This document shows, piece by piece, positions 51,575 to 60,016 of a stretch of 64,000 nt of DNA. A program made the position numbers and the translations under genes. This stretch comes from Thiodubiliella sp900128405 (GTDB lineage Bacteria > Pseudomonadota > Gammaproteobacteria > PS1 > Pseudothioglobaceae). The first letter of the stretch is position 1. Every line of letters starts with the position of its first letter. The notes beneath the pieces were generated by a model. That model did not search any database, was not told where the DNA came from, and was given only the letters and a program-made list of their open reading frames with translations. Where the stretch lies: NCBI GenBank assembly GCA_963682085.1, contig OY821614.1, forward strand, positions 682,001 to 746,000, read 5' to 3'.

Positions 51575-54148
51575 TCACTGCTCGAAACGCACTAAACGAA
51601 CAAACAAGTTTAGATCACGCTTTCGTTGAGCATTATCACCATAATAGAAATCCAATACCCACGCATGTTCATTGTTGCTAGGCGAGGATGACCAGGAATA
51701 AACATCAACCATAGCGGTGGCATCTGGAAAATAATCACTGTCAATGGTTAGCTTTATAATTGACAAGTCAACAATTGATTCTAATTCTTCTGCGGTTGGT
51801 ACGCGCCAATTATTGCCACCACAGAGATTTTCAGTATTTGTGCCATCGACTAAACCTGTCCAATCATCATAATGAGTACCTTGCCTATTAGCATAGTCTC
51901 TACTGAGTGCAGTTTTGCCACCCCAGCGATATTTATTGTTTTTATGGTGAATATTAGTATGGGTGCTGTCAGTGGTATTACTATCTGCACTACCACTATC
52001 AGTTTTTACTTCCCAAATCAATCCTGTTACATTGTCTCGCACGCAAGACCATTTAGTGCCGGCACTTTCTGTGCCAGTACCACCTATTATCCATGCTGCA
52101 TTTTGAATGCTTAACACATTACCTGTGCTACCAAGTTTGGTGAAATCAAATCCTGCCCTACCACTACCCACTTTTGTTAAAGTTCCAGCGACTGCTTTAG
52201 CGTCTCGCCCGTGTGAGCAATCTTGTGCCGATATTACTGCACCTGTGCAGGTAGTATTATTACCTGTTTGAGCATTTCCACCCCAAGTTACACCTGTATC
52301 GTTGAGCATTCTAACTTTAGGAGTAGCTGTTACTTCGTTAGATCCGCTACTTTCAAAAGTATCTTTAACGGCTGTAATGACAAAATAATATTTTGTGTTG
52401 ATGATTAAATTGATAATTTCCTTGCTAACACCTGTAAGGTTTGCCAGTAGAGTATAGCCATTCAAAGAAGAATAATTTACCACCTCAATATTTGCAAAAG
52501 TTTCTGTAGCATAATGAATATTGTATTTATCTGCCCCGCTAACACTATCCCAAGTTAAGGCAATAATGATATTTCTCTCGGTGGCTGTAAGATTTTTTGG
52601 CGTATCTAAATCAACGCTAATATTTACTGTGGCTGTGCTATAACCTACTAAATTAGTAGCCCTAATAGTGTAAGTTGTAGCACCTTGTAATACGGTTGGT
52701 GTGCCAGAGATTTCACAACTACCACTAGCAAGCCCCACTATTAGTCCACTTGGAAGACTTGGTTCACTGCTACAACTACTAGCAGCACTATTTGTATTGT
52801 TAAATGCAAAGGCTGTAATTTCGCTATTAAGAATTAAATATTTGTCTGATAAATTGTCAAGTGATGGGCTGCCTATAGGGGAAGTAGCAGTCACCATAGC
52901 ACTTTGAGATCCTTCAACGCCATCTTTTACTGCGGTAACGGCAAAATAATATAGAGTGTTATTAGTTAAACCAGAAACCCTTCCACTGGCGTTAGACACT
53001 TGCACCGAAGGGGTACTGCCTAAATTAGATGCATTAATTTCATTTTGGGAATAATATATTTTATATCCTGTTGCTCCGCTAACTGGATTCCAAGTTAAGT
53101 TAATAACAGCATCACCTTTGGTCGCTACAAGGTTTCTTGGTATGCCTAAACTAACGCCGATACTGACCGTGGCTGTGCTATCACCTGCTAAATTAGTGGC
53201 CTTAATGGTATAAGTTGCAGTATCTTGTAATACAGTTGGTACACCAGAGATTTTACAACTGCCACTAGTAAGTATCACTGTTAAGCCACTTGGAAGGCTA
53301 GGTTCACTGCTACAACTATTAGCAACACCGCCTGTATTGCTAAACTCAAAAGTTACAAGACTATCGCTAATCAAGTTTTTGACTGGTAAATCAACAAGCA
53401 ATGGTTTGCCAATTATATCTTCTTTAATTTTCTCAATATTAGTGTTTTTAAACTTGTCCTTTAAACTATCAAATGCTACTACAAGTTTGTCTATGGTTAT
53501 TTGCTCTAGCGTGCCATCAACTAAATCGGTTTTGAATAAATCTATGACTTTACTCAGGCTACTGTCGTTGCTTGTGTCTTCTGCCTCAAGTTTTGACAAC
53601 ATTGCTAAAATCATTGCATAATCTCCAGAATCGTCATTAGTCAAAGAGATTTTATCAATATCTGTAGGAAGAATTGCGGTAATGCTTTTTCCTGATAAAC
53701 CAAAAACCTTGGCAACGGTGTCATTATGAATGTCAATAACATTGTTAAGATTGTTATCAAGCTGCACAGCAATTTCAGTTAACGGGGTGATAGCAAATTT
53801 TTCACCCTCAACAAAATTAAGTGCTACTCGTAATATTGGTGATTGCTTTTCATTGTCTGTTGCTTCATCAGTATATGTTCCACCAGCAGAACATTGAATT
53901 AAAGCCCTACCAGAATAACCAACATTACTAAAGGTAACAATACCCTTGTCGCTATCACTAGAAGTCAATTCATCACCTTTTGCACCTTCTGTCGTGATTT
54001 TATAAATAAAACAACTTGCGTTATCAATTGGTGCAGCGGAAAGAAAACCAGATGAGGTCTTTGACGATGATCCACCGCCACTACTACCACCACAAGATTG
54101 TAACGCTAAAACCACCAAAACTAACAAATATTTTAATAAACTAGACAT
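51575..54148 (-). CDS. large lipoprotein with Ig-like and fibronectin-type repeats and C-terminal DUF1566 domain, unit A
   Basis: The product has about 857 residues. The start at 54148 (MSSLLKYLLVLVVLALQSC) gives a lipobox with the lipidated cysteine at residue 19 and a serine/glycine linker; 43 further upstream codons in frame are MITE-derived and non-coding. Next come a helical domain of about 230 residues, a putative-Ig repeat (LPSGL...YTIKATNLAGDSTATV), a fibronectin type III repeat (TWNPVSGATGYKIYY...YYFAVTAVKDG), a second Ig/FnIII pair, and the DUF1566 domain ending FVRLVRFEQ. This is a surface adhesin-like design. The lectin-fold tail is where it differs most from its unit B twin. Confidence 0.85.
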   Translation of the reverse strand: MSSLLKYLLVLVVLALQSCGGSSGGGSSSKTSSGFLSAAPIDNASCFIYKITTEGAKGDELTSSDSDKGIVTFSNVGYSGRALIQCSAGGTYTDEATDNEKQSPILRVALNFVEGEKFAITPLTEIAVQLDNNLNNVIDIHNDTVAKVFGLSGKSITAILPTDIDKISLTNDDSGDYAMILAMLSKLEAEDTSNDSSLSKVIDLFKTDLVDGTLEQITIDKLVVAFDSLKDKFKNTNIEKIKEDIIGKPLLVDLPVKNLISDSLVTFEFSNTGGVANSCSSEPSLPSGLTVILTSGSCKISGVPTVLQDTATYTIKATNLAGDSTATVSIGVSLGIPRNLVATKGDAVINLTWNPVSGATGYKIYYSQNEINASNLGSTPSVQVSNASGRVSGLTNNTLYYFAVTAVKDGVEGSQSAMVTATSPIGSPSLDNLSDKYLILNSEITAFAFNNTNSAASSCSSEPSLPSGLIVGLASGSCEISGTPTVLQGATTYTIRATNLVGYSTATVNISVDLDTPKNLTATERNIIIALTWDSVSGADKYNIHYATETFANIEVVNYSSLNGYTLLANLTGVSKEIINLIINTKYYFVITAVKDTFESSGSNEVTATPKVRMLNDTGVTWGGNAQTGNNTTCTGAVISAQDCSHGRDAKAVAGTLTKVGSGRAGFDFTKLGSTGNVLSIQNAAWIIGGTGTESAGTKWSCVRDNVTGLIWEVKTDSGSADSNTTDSTHTNIHHKNNKYRWGGKTALSRDYANRQGTHYDDWTGLVDGTNTENLCGGNNWRVPTAEELESIVDLSIIKLTIDSDYFPDATAMVDVYSWSSSPSNNEHAWVLDFYYGDNAQRKRDLNLFVRLVRFEQ
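51623..51667 (-). other. candidate variable repeat columns, unit A large lipoprotein
   Basis: Compared with unit B, codons here differ as CAT/TAT, TAT/GAT, GAT/AAT, AAT/GCT, GCT/ACT, CAA/GGA and CGA/AAA. In each pair the third base is unchanged, and every column could derive from an AAT or AAA template codon, the expected footprint of adenine-directed mutagenesis. The block ends 39 bases before the conserved GTTCGTTTAGTGCGTT, which is shared with the small DUF1566 genes. Confidence 0.55.
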
Positions 54149-54187
54149 TGTGCGCCCCAGATAAGAAAAGTGTATCGCCTTGCATTG

Positions 54188-54300
54188 GAAATCCTTACAT
54201 AAATATGAATAATCATCAAAACACGCACTTGGCATTTTTTTTAAATCTAACCTTGGTAAAATCGCCGATTTTACCAATCATTCATTTACACAAAAATCTC
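54188..54300. mobile_element. 113-bp MITE relative between the large lipoprotein and deaminase genes, unit A
   Basis: The left end GAAATCCTTACATAAATATG and the right end CATTTACACAAAAATCTC are inverted and related to the 22.9-kb element. The interior differs and carries a perfect palindrome GGTAAAATCG-C-CGATTTTACC. It lies directly upstream of the lipoprotein start and contributes the apparent N-terminal extension of that frame. Confidence 0.7.
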
Positions 54301-55055
54301 ATATTATTCAGATAAAAAACGACTGAAACAAATTTTACACTAAAATTAATATTTTTTTCCGACTTGCCCATGCTATTCAGGCAATCTTTTTTGGCCGAAA
54401 TATATTCAAGATTGATTGAGGGTGCTACTGAAGACAAGACCGCCTCTGTAACATCTTTTTGGCTAATAGAGTTCGACACTTCAACAAGTGAAGCGGCGAT
54501 AATATTTAAATTTGCTTGAGCAGGCAAACTCATATTCATATATGCCAATGCAGACTCAATTGGGGACATACTTGGGTTGTAAGCAACATTCTCTGCGTAA
54601 CGCCCAGTATAAATTTGATTATTTGACCCAAGCAGAGAAACGCCACAATAATCTTTCGTATAGGGGGCGTAACTCGCATTTGCACCACCTAGTGCTGCCT
54701 GAGCAAGGGTCTCTTTACTCGCTATAGATAAATGATGAAACTCCGCCTCCATTAATCCCTTTTCTTTTTGATCAAAATTCTGAGGCTTAAAGGCATCTGG
54801 AAGATAATAACTTAAAGGTTTTTCTGTGTAGGCACAACTTTTCTGATCTTCGTCTTTTTTAAGTAAAATATTAAGTGTTTTTGCTGTTGTTATTTCATAA
54901 AGAAATTGCCGACAATAACCGCAAGGGGCAGCGTTAATAGCAAGTGATTGCAAACCAGTTTCACCTTGAATTAACGCATGATTGATTGCTGATTGCTCTC
55001 CATGAACGCACAGACTGAGTGCCAACTCCGAAGGAATAACATTATAACCCAACAC
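54282..55055 (-). pseudogene. cdd: truncated cytidine deaminase copy, unit A
   Basis: This copy keeps the zinc motifs CVHGEQSAINHA and APCGYCRQF and the C-terminal domain. It lacks the first 30 or so residues and a further 66-residue stretch. The internal loss is an in-frame 198-bp deletion between two copies of ACTGAGTGCC that are still present in unit B. The extreme 5' end was cut by the duplication junction, so the frame starts with unrelated codons (MLGYN). The 3' end reads through into KKDCLNSMGKS because a short segment present in unit B is absent. An inactive remnant is most likely. Confidence 0.85.
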
Positions 55056-55109
55056 AATATTACTTTACTTAAACCAATATCAGATTACACCTTTGACAAG
55101 GGTAAAAAA

Positions 55110-55628
55110 TTACTGCCCAGAACGCACTAAACGAACATAATAGCTTTTGTCTCGAGCTATGCGATTCTCAAGACTATAGCTGAAATTCACCATCAACGAA
55201 ACCCCAACATTTTCAATGTTAGCAGGCGAGGATGACCAAAAGTTGCTGTCAGTAGTAGGTACATTTGGGAAGACACTCTCATTAATGCTAGGTTCCCGAC
55301 AGCGACGCGCAAGTAAAGAGGTTAGTTCTTTTTTATTTGGTAAACGCCAATCACTATAAGATGAAAAACTGGAACCGCCTAGTTGCAATGCCTGTGTCCA
55401 GTAATACTTATTGCTTGTTCCTGTGCTACAATCATTACCACTTAATCCTTGAATGCATTTTTTCCACATCAAAGTAGTTTGTTTGTCAGTAACCGTGCCA
55501 TCACCATGATCGGTGTATCTGCTATTTTCCCACTTATCAGGAGTGTCGTCTTGGCAGGTTTGAGCCAATAAGTAGTTAGTGGCTAAAAATATAATGTTAA
55601 TTGTTAAAAATAAAATTGTCTTTTTCAT
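55110..55628 (-). CDS. small secreted DUF1566 protein, unit B (candidate DGR variable protein)
   Basis: This 172-residue copy has the same signal peptide and domain order as unit A. Differences cluster in the C-terminal 60 residues: KYN/KYY before WTQAL, SYN/SYS before DWRLP, ELK/ELT, and the block after FWSSSP. Several are adenine-compatible (AAT/AGT, AAA/ACC, CAC/AAC, GAT/GCT), but some alter third bases or length and so need drift or recombination as well. The shared end YVRLVRSGQ is invariant. Confidence 0.75.
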   Translation of the reverse strand: MKKTILFLTINIIFLATNYLLAQTCQDDTPDKWENSRYTDHGDGTVTDKQTTLMWKKCIQGLSGNDCSTGTSNKYYWTQALQLGGSSFSSYSDWRLPNKKELTSLLARRCREPSINESVFPNVPTTDSNFWSSSPANIENVGVSLMVNFSYSLENRIARDKSYYVRLVRSGQ

Positions 55629-55629
55629 A

Positions 55630-56115
55630 TTATGTCCTTAGTTGTGGGTGAAATAATAAACGAAGTTTAGGATTTTTTAAATCGATTACACTGATAATCT
55701 TACTCGTTAATAAAATGCATATGCAATTACATAAATCATTTTGACTGTTCTTTATTAATTGCTGAAAATGCTGTAGAAATTTGCGCAAACTGTCTTTTTT
55801 AAAATAATGAAAGCCTTTATATAGAGATGAATTTTTGCCAAAATTCAATTTTTGCCAAATTAGTAATTTATTAAAACCTTGCCTTAGCAGGGCTAAAGCT
55901 GAGTTTACAAAATTACCAAGTTGGTGTGCTTTTTTAATTAACTGTTTTCTATCGTTTTTATTGTTAATAATGTAAGGTATTGCCGTTAACAAACCGTAGG
56001 CAATAATACGCATTTCACCGTTTAAAGTGCAAGGAAAGCCCCTAACAGCACTGTCTATTTCAACAACTAAACATACTGCATCACGATAAATAGGAACTTT
56101 TTTTTGATAATTCAT
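55630..56115 (-). CDS. Avd-like accessory protein with MITE-derived half, unit B
   Basis: The 161-residue copy is nearly identical to the unit A one (MNYQKKVPIYRDAVCLVVEID). It has a four-residue insertion (PYII region) after LLTAI and a different C-terminus, because a T-run of six instead of seven shifts the frame, giving LKNPKLRLLFHPQLRT. It carries the same MITE-homologous segment at about 55809-55927, so the interruption predates the duplication. The stop lies one base from the start of the small DUF1566 gene. Confidence 0.5.
   Translation of the reverse strand: MNYQKKVPIYRDAVCLVVEIDSAVRGFPCTLNGEMRIIAYGLLTAIPYIINNKNDRKQLIKKAHQLGNFVNSALALLRQGFNKLLIWQKLNFGKNSSLYKGFHYFKKDSLRKFLQHFQQLIKNSQNDLCNCICILLTSKIISVIDLKNPKLRLLFHPQLRT
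55809..55927 (-). mobile_element. MITE-homologous segment inside the Avd-like gene, unit B
   Basis: It is the duplicated counterpart of the unit A segment, with the same truncated right end and the same internal blocks shared with the 22.9-kb element. Confidence 0.65.
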
Positions 56116-56128
56116 AATTTTAAAAAAA

Positions 56129-58714
56129 TCACTGTTCGAAACGCACTAAACGAACAAAAAGCTTTAGATCACGCTTTTTTCCAGTAGCATTACCATAATC
56201 AAAATCCAATACCCACGCATATTCATTGTTGCTAGGCGAGGACGACCAGGAATACTTATCAACCATAGCGGTGGCATATGGAAAATAATCACTGTCAATG
56301 GTTAGATTTTTAATTGATAAATCAGCAATTGATTCTAATTCTTCTACGGTTGGTACGCGCCAATTACTACCACCACAGAGATTTTCAGTATTTGTGCCAT
56401 CGACTAAACCTGTCCAATCATCATAATGGGTACCTTGCCTATTAGCATAGTCTCTACTGAGTGCAGTTTTGCCACCCCAGCGATATTTATTGTTTTTATG
56501 GTGAATATTAGTATGGGTGCTGTCAGTGGTATTACTATCTGCACTACCACTATCAGTTTTTACTTCCCAAATCAATCCTGTTACATTGTCTCGCACGCAA
56601 GACCATTTAGTGCCGGCACTTTCTGTGCCAGTACCACCTATTATCCATGCTGCATTTTGAATGCTTAACACATTACCTGTGCTACCAAGTTTGGTGAAAT
56701 CAAATCCTGCCCTACCACTACCCACTTTTGTTAAAGTTCCAGCGACTGCTTTAGCGTCTCGCCCGTGTGAGCAATCTTGTGCCGATATTACTGCACCTGT
56801 GCAGGTAGTATTATTACCTGTTTGAGCATTTCCACCCCAAGTTACACCTGTATCGTTGAGCATTCTAACTTCTACTGGCGCTTTAGGGGTGGCTGTTACT
56901 TCGTTAGATCCGCTACTTTCAAAAGTATCTTTAACGGCTGTAATGACAAAATAATATTTTGTGTTGATGATTAAATTGATAATTTCCTTGCTAACACCTG
57001 TAAGGTTTGCCAGTAGAGTATAGCCATTCAAAGAAGAATAATTTACCACCTCAATATTTGCAAAAGTTTCTGTAGCATAATGAATATTGTATTTATCCGC
57101 CCCGCTAACACTATCCCAAGTTAAGGCAATAATGATATTTCTCTCGGTGGCTGTAAGATTTTTTGGCGTATCTAAATCAACGCTAATACTTACTGTGGCT
57201 GTGCTATAACCTACTGAATTAGTAGCCCTAATAGTGTAAGTTGTAGCACCTTGTAATACGGTTGGTGCACCAGAGATTTCACAACTACCACTAGCAAGCC
57301 CCACTGTTAGTCCACTTGGAAGACTTGGTTCACTGCTACAACTACTAGCAGCACTATTTGTATTGTTAAATGCAAAGGCTGTAATGTCGCTATTAAGAAT
57401 TAAATATTTGTCTGATAAATTGTCAAGTGATGGGCTGCCTATAGAGGGGGTAGCAGTTACCATAGCACTTTGAGATCCTTCAACGCCATCTTTTACTGCG
57501 GTAACGGCAAAATAATATAGAGTGTTATTAGTTAAACCAGAAACCCTTCCACTGGCGTTAGACACTTGCACCGAAGGGGTACTGCCTAAATTGGATGCAT
57601 TAATTTCATTTTGGGAATAATATATTTTATATCCTGTTGCTCCGCTAACTATACTCCAAGCTAAGTTAATAATAGCATCACCTTTGGCTACTAAAAGGTT
57701 TCTTGGTATGCCTAAACTAACGCCGATACTGACCGTAGCTGTGCTATCACCTGCTAAATTAGTGGCTTTAATGGTGTAAGTTATAACATCTTGCAATAGG
57801 GTTGGTGCACCAGAGATTTTACAACTGCCACTAGTAAGTATCACTGCTAAACCACTTGGAAGATTAGGTTCACTGCTACAACTATTAGCAACACCGCCTG
57901 TATTGCTAAACGAAAAAGTTACAAAACTATCGCTAATCAAGTTTTTGATTGGTAAATCAACAAGCAATGGCTTGCCAATTACATCTGCTTTAATTTTATC
58001 AATATTAGTGTTTTTAAACTTGTCCTCTAAGCCATTAAATGCTGCTACAAGTTTGCCTGTGGTTATTTGCTCTAGCGTGCCATCAACTAAATCGGTTTTA
58101 AGTAAATCTATGATTTTACTCAGGCTACTGTCATCGCTTGTGTCTTCTGCCTCAAGTTTTGACAACATTGCTAAAATCATTGCATAATCTCCAGAATCGT
58201 CATTAGTCAAAGAGATTTTATCAATATCTGTAGGAAGAATTGCGGTAATGCTTTTTCCTGATAAACCAAAAACCTTGGCAACGGTGTCATTATGAATGTC
58301 AATAACATTGTTAAGATTATTATCAAGCTGCACAGCAATTTCAGTTAATGGGGTAATGGCAAATTTTTCACCCTCAACAAAATTAAGTGCTACTCGCAAT
58401 ATTGGTGATTGTTTTTCACTACCTGTTGCTTCATCAGTATATGTTCCACCAGCGGAACATTGAATTAAAGCCCTACCAGAATAACCAACATTACTAAAGG
58501 TAACAATACCCTTGTCGCTATCACTAGAGGTCAATTCATCACCTTTTATACCTTCTGTCGTGATTTTATAAATAAAACAACTTGCGTTATCAATTGGTGC
58601 AGCGGAAAGAAAACCAGATGAGGTCTTTGACGATGATCCACCGCCACTACTACCACCACAAGATTGTAACGCTAAAACCACCAAAACTAACAAATATTTT
58701 AATAAACTAGACAT
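56129..58714 (-). CDS. large lipoprotein with Ig-like and fibronectin-type repeats and C-terminal DUF1566 domain, unit B
   Basis: The 861-residue twin of the unit A lipoprotein starts directly at MSSLLKYLLVLVVLALQSC (lipobox cysteine 19). The domain order is the same: helical N-terminal region, Ig-like, fibronectin III, Ig-like, fibronectin III, DUF1566. It has four extra residues (APVE) at the last linker. Outside the C-terminus, differences are scattered and mild. In the last 90 residues they include FPD/FPY, VDV/VDK, NEH/NEY and DFYYGDNAQR/DFDYGNATGK. Anchored in the outer membrane, it would display the variable lectin fold outwards (inference). Confidence 0.85.
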   Translation of the reverse strand: MSSLLKYLLVLVVLALQSCGGSSGGGSSSKTSSGFLSAAPIDNASCFIYKITTEGIKGDELTSSDSDKGIVTFSNVGYSGRALIQCSAGGTYTDEATGSEKQSPILRVALNFVEGEKFAITPLTEIAVQLDNNLNNVIDIHNDTVAKVFGLSGKSITAILPTDIDKISLTNDDSGDYAMILAMLSKLEAEDTSDDSSLSKIIDLLKTDLVDGTLEQITTGKLVAAFNGLEDKFKNTNIDKIKADVIGKPLLVDLPIKNLISDSFVTFSFSNTGGVANSCSSEPNLPSGLAVILTSGSCKISGAPTLLQDVITYTIKATNLAGDSTATVSIGVSLGIPRNLLVAKGDAIINLAWSIVSGATGYKIYYSQNEINASNLGSTPSVQVSNASGRVSGLTNNTLYYFAVTAVKDGVEGSQSAMVTATPSIGSPSLDNLSDKYLILNSDITAFAFNNTNSAASSCSSEPSLPSGLTVGLASGSCEISGAPTVLQGATTYTIRATNSVGYSTATVSISVDLDTPKNLTATERNIIIALTWDSVSGADKYNIHYATETFANIEVVNYSSLNGYTLLANLTGVSKEIINLIINTKYYFVITAVKDTFESSGSNEVTATPKAPVEVRMLNDTGVTWGGNAQTGNNTTCTGAVISAQDCSHGRDAKAVAGTLTKVGSGRAGFDFTKLGSTGNVLSIQNAAWIIGGTGTESAGTKWSCVRDNVTGLIWEVKTDSGSADSNTTDSTHTNIHHKNNKYRWGGKTALSRDYANRQGTHYDDWTGLVDGTNTENLCGGSNWRVPTVEELESIADLSIKNLTIDSDYFPYATAMVDKYSWSSSPSNNEYAWVLDFDYGNATGKKRDLKLFVRLVRFEQ
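56177..56221 (-). other. candidate variable repeat columns, unit B large lipoprotein
   Basis: This is the counterpart of the unit A block at 51623-51667. The seven differing codons keep their third base while the first two vary among A, C, G and T. A remote template repeat with A at these positions would explain the pattern. Confidence 0.55.
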
Positions 58715-58752
58715 TGTGCACCCCAGATAAGAAAAGTGTATCGCCTTATATT

Positions 58753-58867
58753 GAAACCCTTACATAAATATGAATAATCATCAAAAACCACGCACTTAGC
58801 ATTTTTTTTAAATCTAACCTTGGTAAAATCGCCGATTTTACCAATCATTCATTTACACAAAAATCTT
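58753..58867. mobile_element. MITE relative between the large lipoprotein and deaminase genes, unit B
   Basis: It is the duplicated copy of the 54.2-kb element with the same ends (GAAACCCTTACATAAATATG on the left) and the same internal palindrome GGTAAAATCG-C-CGATTTTACC. The non-coding gap from 58715 to 59048 holds this element and the short inverted repeat described next. Confidence 0.7.
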
Positions 58868-58971
58868 ATATTATTCAGATAAAAAACGACTAAAACAGAT
58901 TTTACACTAAAATTAATATTTTTTTCCGACTTACCTATGCTATTCAGGCAATCTTTTTTTAACAAAAAACA

Positions 58972-59040
58972 CCAAAGGTATTTTTATGAGGTAAAAAGTG
59001 AGCAATAAAATGACAATACCAATAGAGTTTATACCTTTGG
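58972..59040. repeat. 69-bp segment bounded by inverted CCAAAGGTAT, unit B only
   Basis: Perfect 10-bp inverted repeats (CCAAAGGTAT and ATACCTTTGG) bound a segment directly after the deaminase stop. Unit A lacks this and some flanking bases. It may be a second miniature element or the ancestral 3' end lost from unit A. Confidence 0.55.
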
Positions 59041-59048
59041 CAATATTA

Positions 59049-59993
59049 CTATTTAGCCGAAATATATTCAAGATTGATTAATGGTGCTACTGAAGACAAG
59101 ACCGCCTCTGTAACATCTTTTTGGCTAATAGAGTTCGACACTTCAACAAGTGAAGCGGCGATAATATTTAAATTTGCTTGAGCAGGCAAACTCATATTCA
59201 TATATGCCAATGCAGACTCAATTGGGGACATACTTGGGTTGTAAGCAACATTCTCTGCGTAACGCCCAGTATAAATTTGATTATTTGACCCAAGCAGAGA
59301 AACGCCACAATAATCTTTCGTATAGGGGGCGTAACTCGCATTTGCACCACCTAGTGCTGCCTGAGCAAGAGTCTCTTTACTTACTATAGATAAATGATGA
59401 AACTCCGCCTCCATTAATCCTTTTTCTTTTTGATCAAAATTCTGAGGCTTAAAGGCATCTGGAAGATAATAACTTAAAGGTTTTTCTGTATAGGCACAAC
59501 TTTTCTGATCTTCGTCTTTTTTAAGTAAAATATTAAGTGTTTTTGCTGTTGTTATTTCATAAAGAAATTGCCGACAATAACCGCAAGGGGCAGCGTTAAT
59601 AGCAAGTGATTGCAAACCAGTTTCACCTTGAATTAACGCATGATTGATTGCTGATTGCTCTCCATGAACGCACAGACTGAGTGCCTCATTAGGAAACTCC
59701 ATATTCGCCCCCAAATAAAGATTACCTGGGCCAGAAATTGGACTAGAAGGAGGCATACCTAAAGCTACTGCACCAACATAGAATTTTGAAATTGGTGCAC
59801 GGGCGTATGCTTTTGCAATAGGCAATAATTTAATCATAAGAGAGCCAATTTCTATGTCTAATTTCTTAAGCCAACTGAGTGCCAATTCCGAAGGAATAAC
59901 CGCTCCTTTTGAAAGAGCATCACGAAGCTCTTTTTGAATGACATCAGGAAATTCAGATAATGCTGAATTTAATGAAATATTTTTTGTTACCAT
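59049..59993 (-). CDS. cdd: cytidine deaminase, intact copy
   Basis: The 314-residue two-domain enzyme resembles E. coli Cdd. The zinc site is CVHGEQSAINHA (HGE where HAE is usual) with APCGYCRQF, preceded by the substrate loop YLGANMEFPNEA. It deaminates cytidine and deoxycytidine for pyrimidine salvage. The start MVTKNISLNSAL has a plausible ribosome site (AGG) upstream. The duplication endpoint lies inside its 5' part, but this copy is complete. queH ends 23 bases upstream of its start on the same strand. Confidence 0.92.
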   Translation of the reverse strand: MVTKNISLNSALSEFPDVIQKELRDALSKGAVIPSELALSWLKKLDIEIGSLMIKLLPIAKAYARAPISKFYVGAVALGMPPSSPISGPGNLYLGANMEFPNEALSLCVHGEQSAINHALIQGETGLQSLAINAAPCGYCRQFLYEITTAKTLNILLKKDEDQKSCAYTEKPLSYYLPDAFKPQNFDQKEKGLMEAEFHHLSIVSKETLAQAALGGANASYAPYTKDYCGVSLLGSNNQIYTGRYAENVAYNPSMSPIESALAYMNMSLPAQANLNIIAASLVEVSNSISQKDVTEAVLSSVAPLINLEYISAK

Positions 59994-60016
59994 AGGAAAG
60001 CCTCTATTTAATATAA

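Larger units (their letters stand above)
50486..55040. repeat. tandem duplication, unit A (about 4.56 kb)
   Basis: This unit begins with TTATAACCCAACA and contains, in order, the small DUF1566 gene, the Avd-like gene, the large DUF1566 lipoprotein gene, a MITE remnant and a truncated cytidine deaminase gene. Unit B repeats all of this immediately afterwards at high identity. The junction falls inside the deaminase gene right after GAAGGAATAAC. Differences include a 198-bp deletion in the deaminase of this unit. Confidence 0.93.
55042..59900. repeat. tandem duplication, unit B (about 4.86 kb)
   Basis: It starts at the same TTATAACCCAACA sequence as unit A and ends inside the intact deaminase gene. 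It is longer than unit A because it retains the 198-bp deaminase segment, about 100 bases after the deaminase stop, 12 bases in the Avd-like gene and 12 in the large lipoprotein gene. Confidence 0.93.

Noticed and set aside
52223..52408. Plus-strand frames opposite the large lipoprotein genes (cysteine- and serine-rich)
   Set aside because: They are antisense shadows of the repeat-rich coding strand and occur at the same places in both units.
54149..54277. N-terminal extension of the unit A large lipoprotein
   Set aside because: It translates MITE sequence and is absent in unit B; the lipobox signal begins at the internal methionine.
50468..60000. A reverse transcriptase or template repeat completing the DGR
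   Set aside because: No frame in the window shows reverse-transcriptase motifs such as YxDD in context, and no non-coding near-copy of the variable ends was found.
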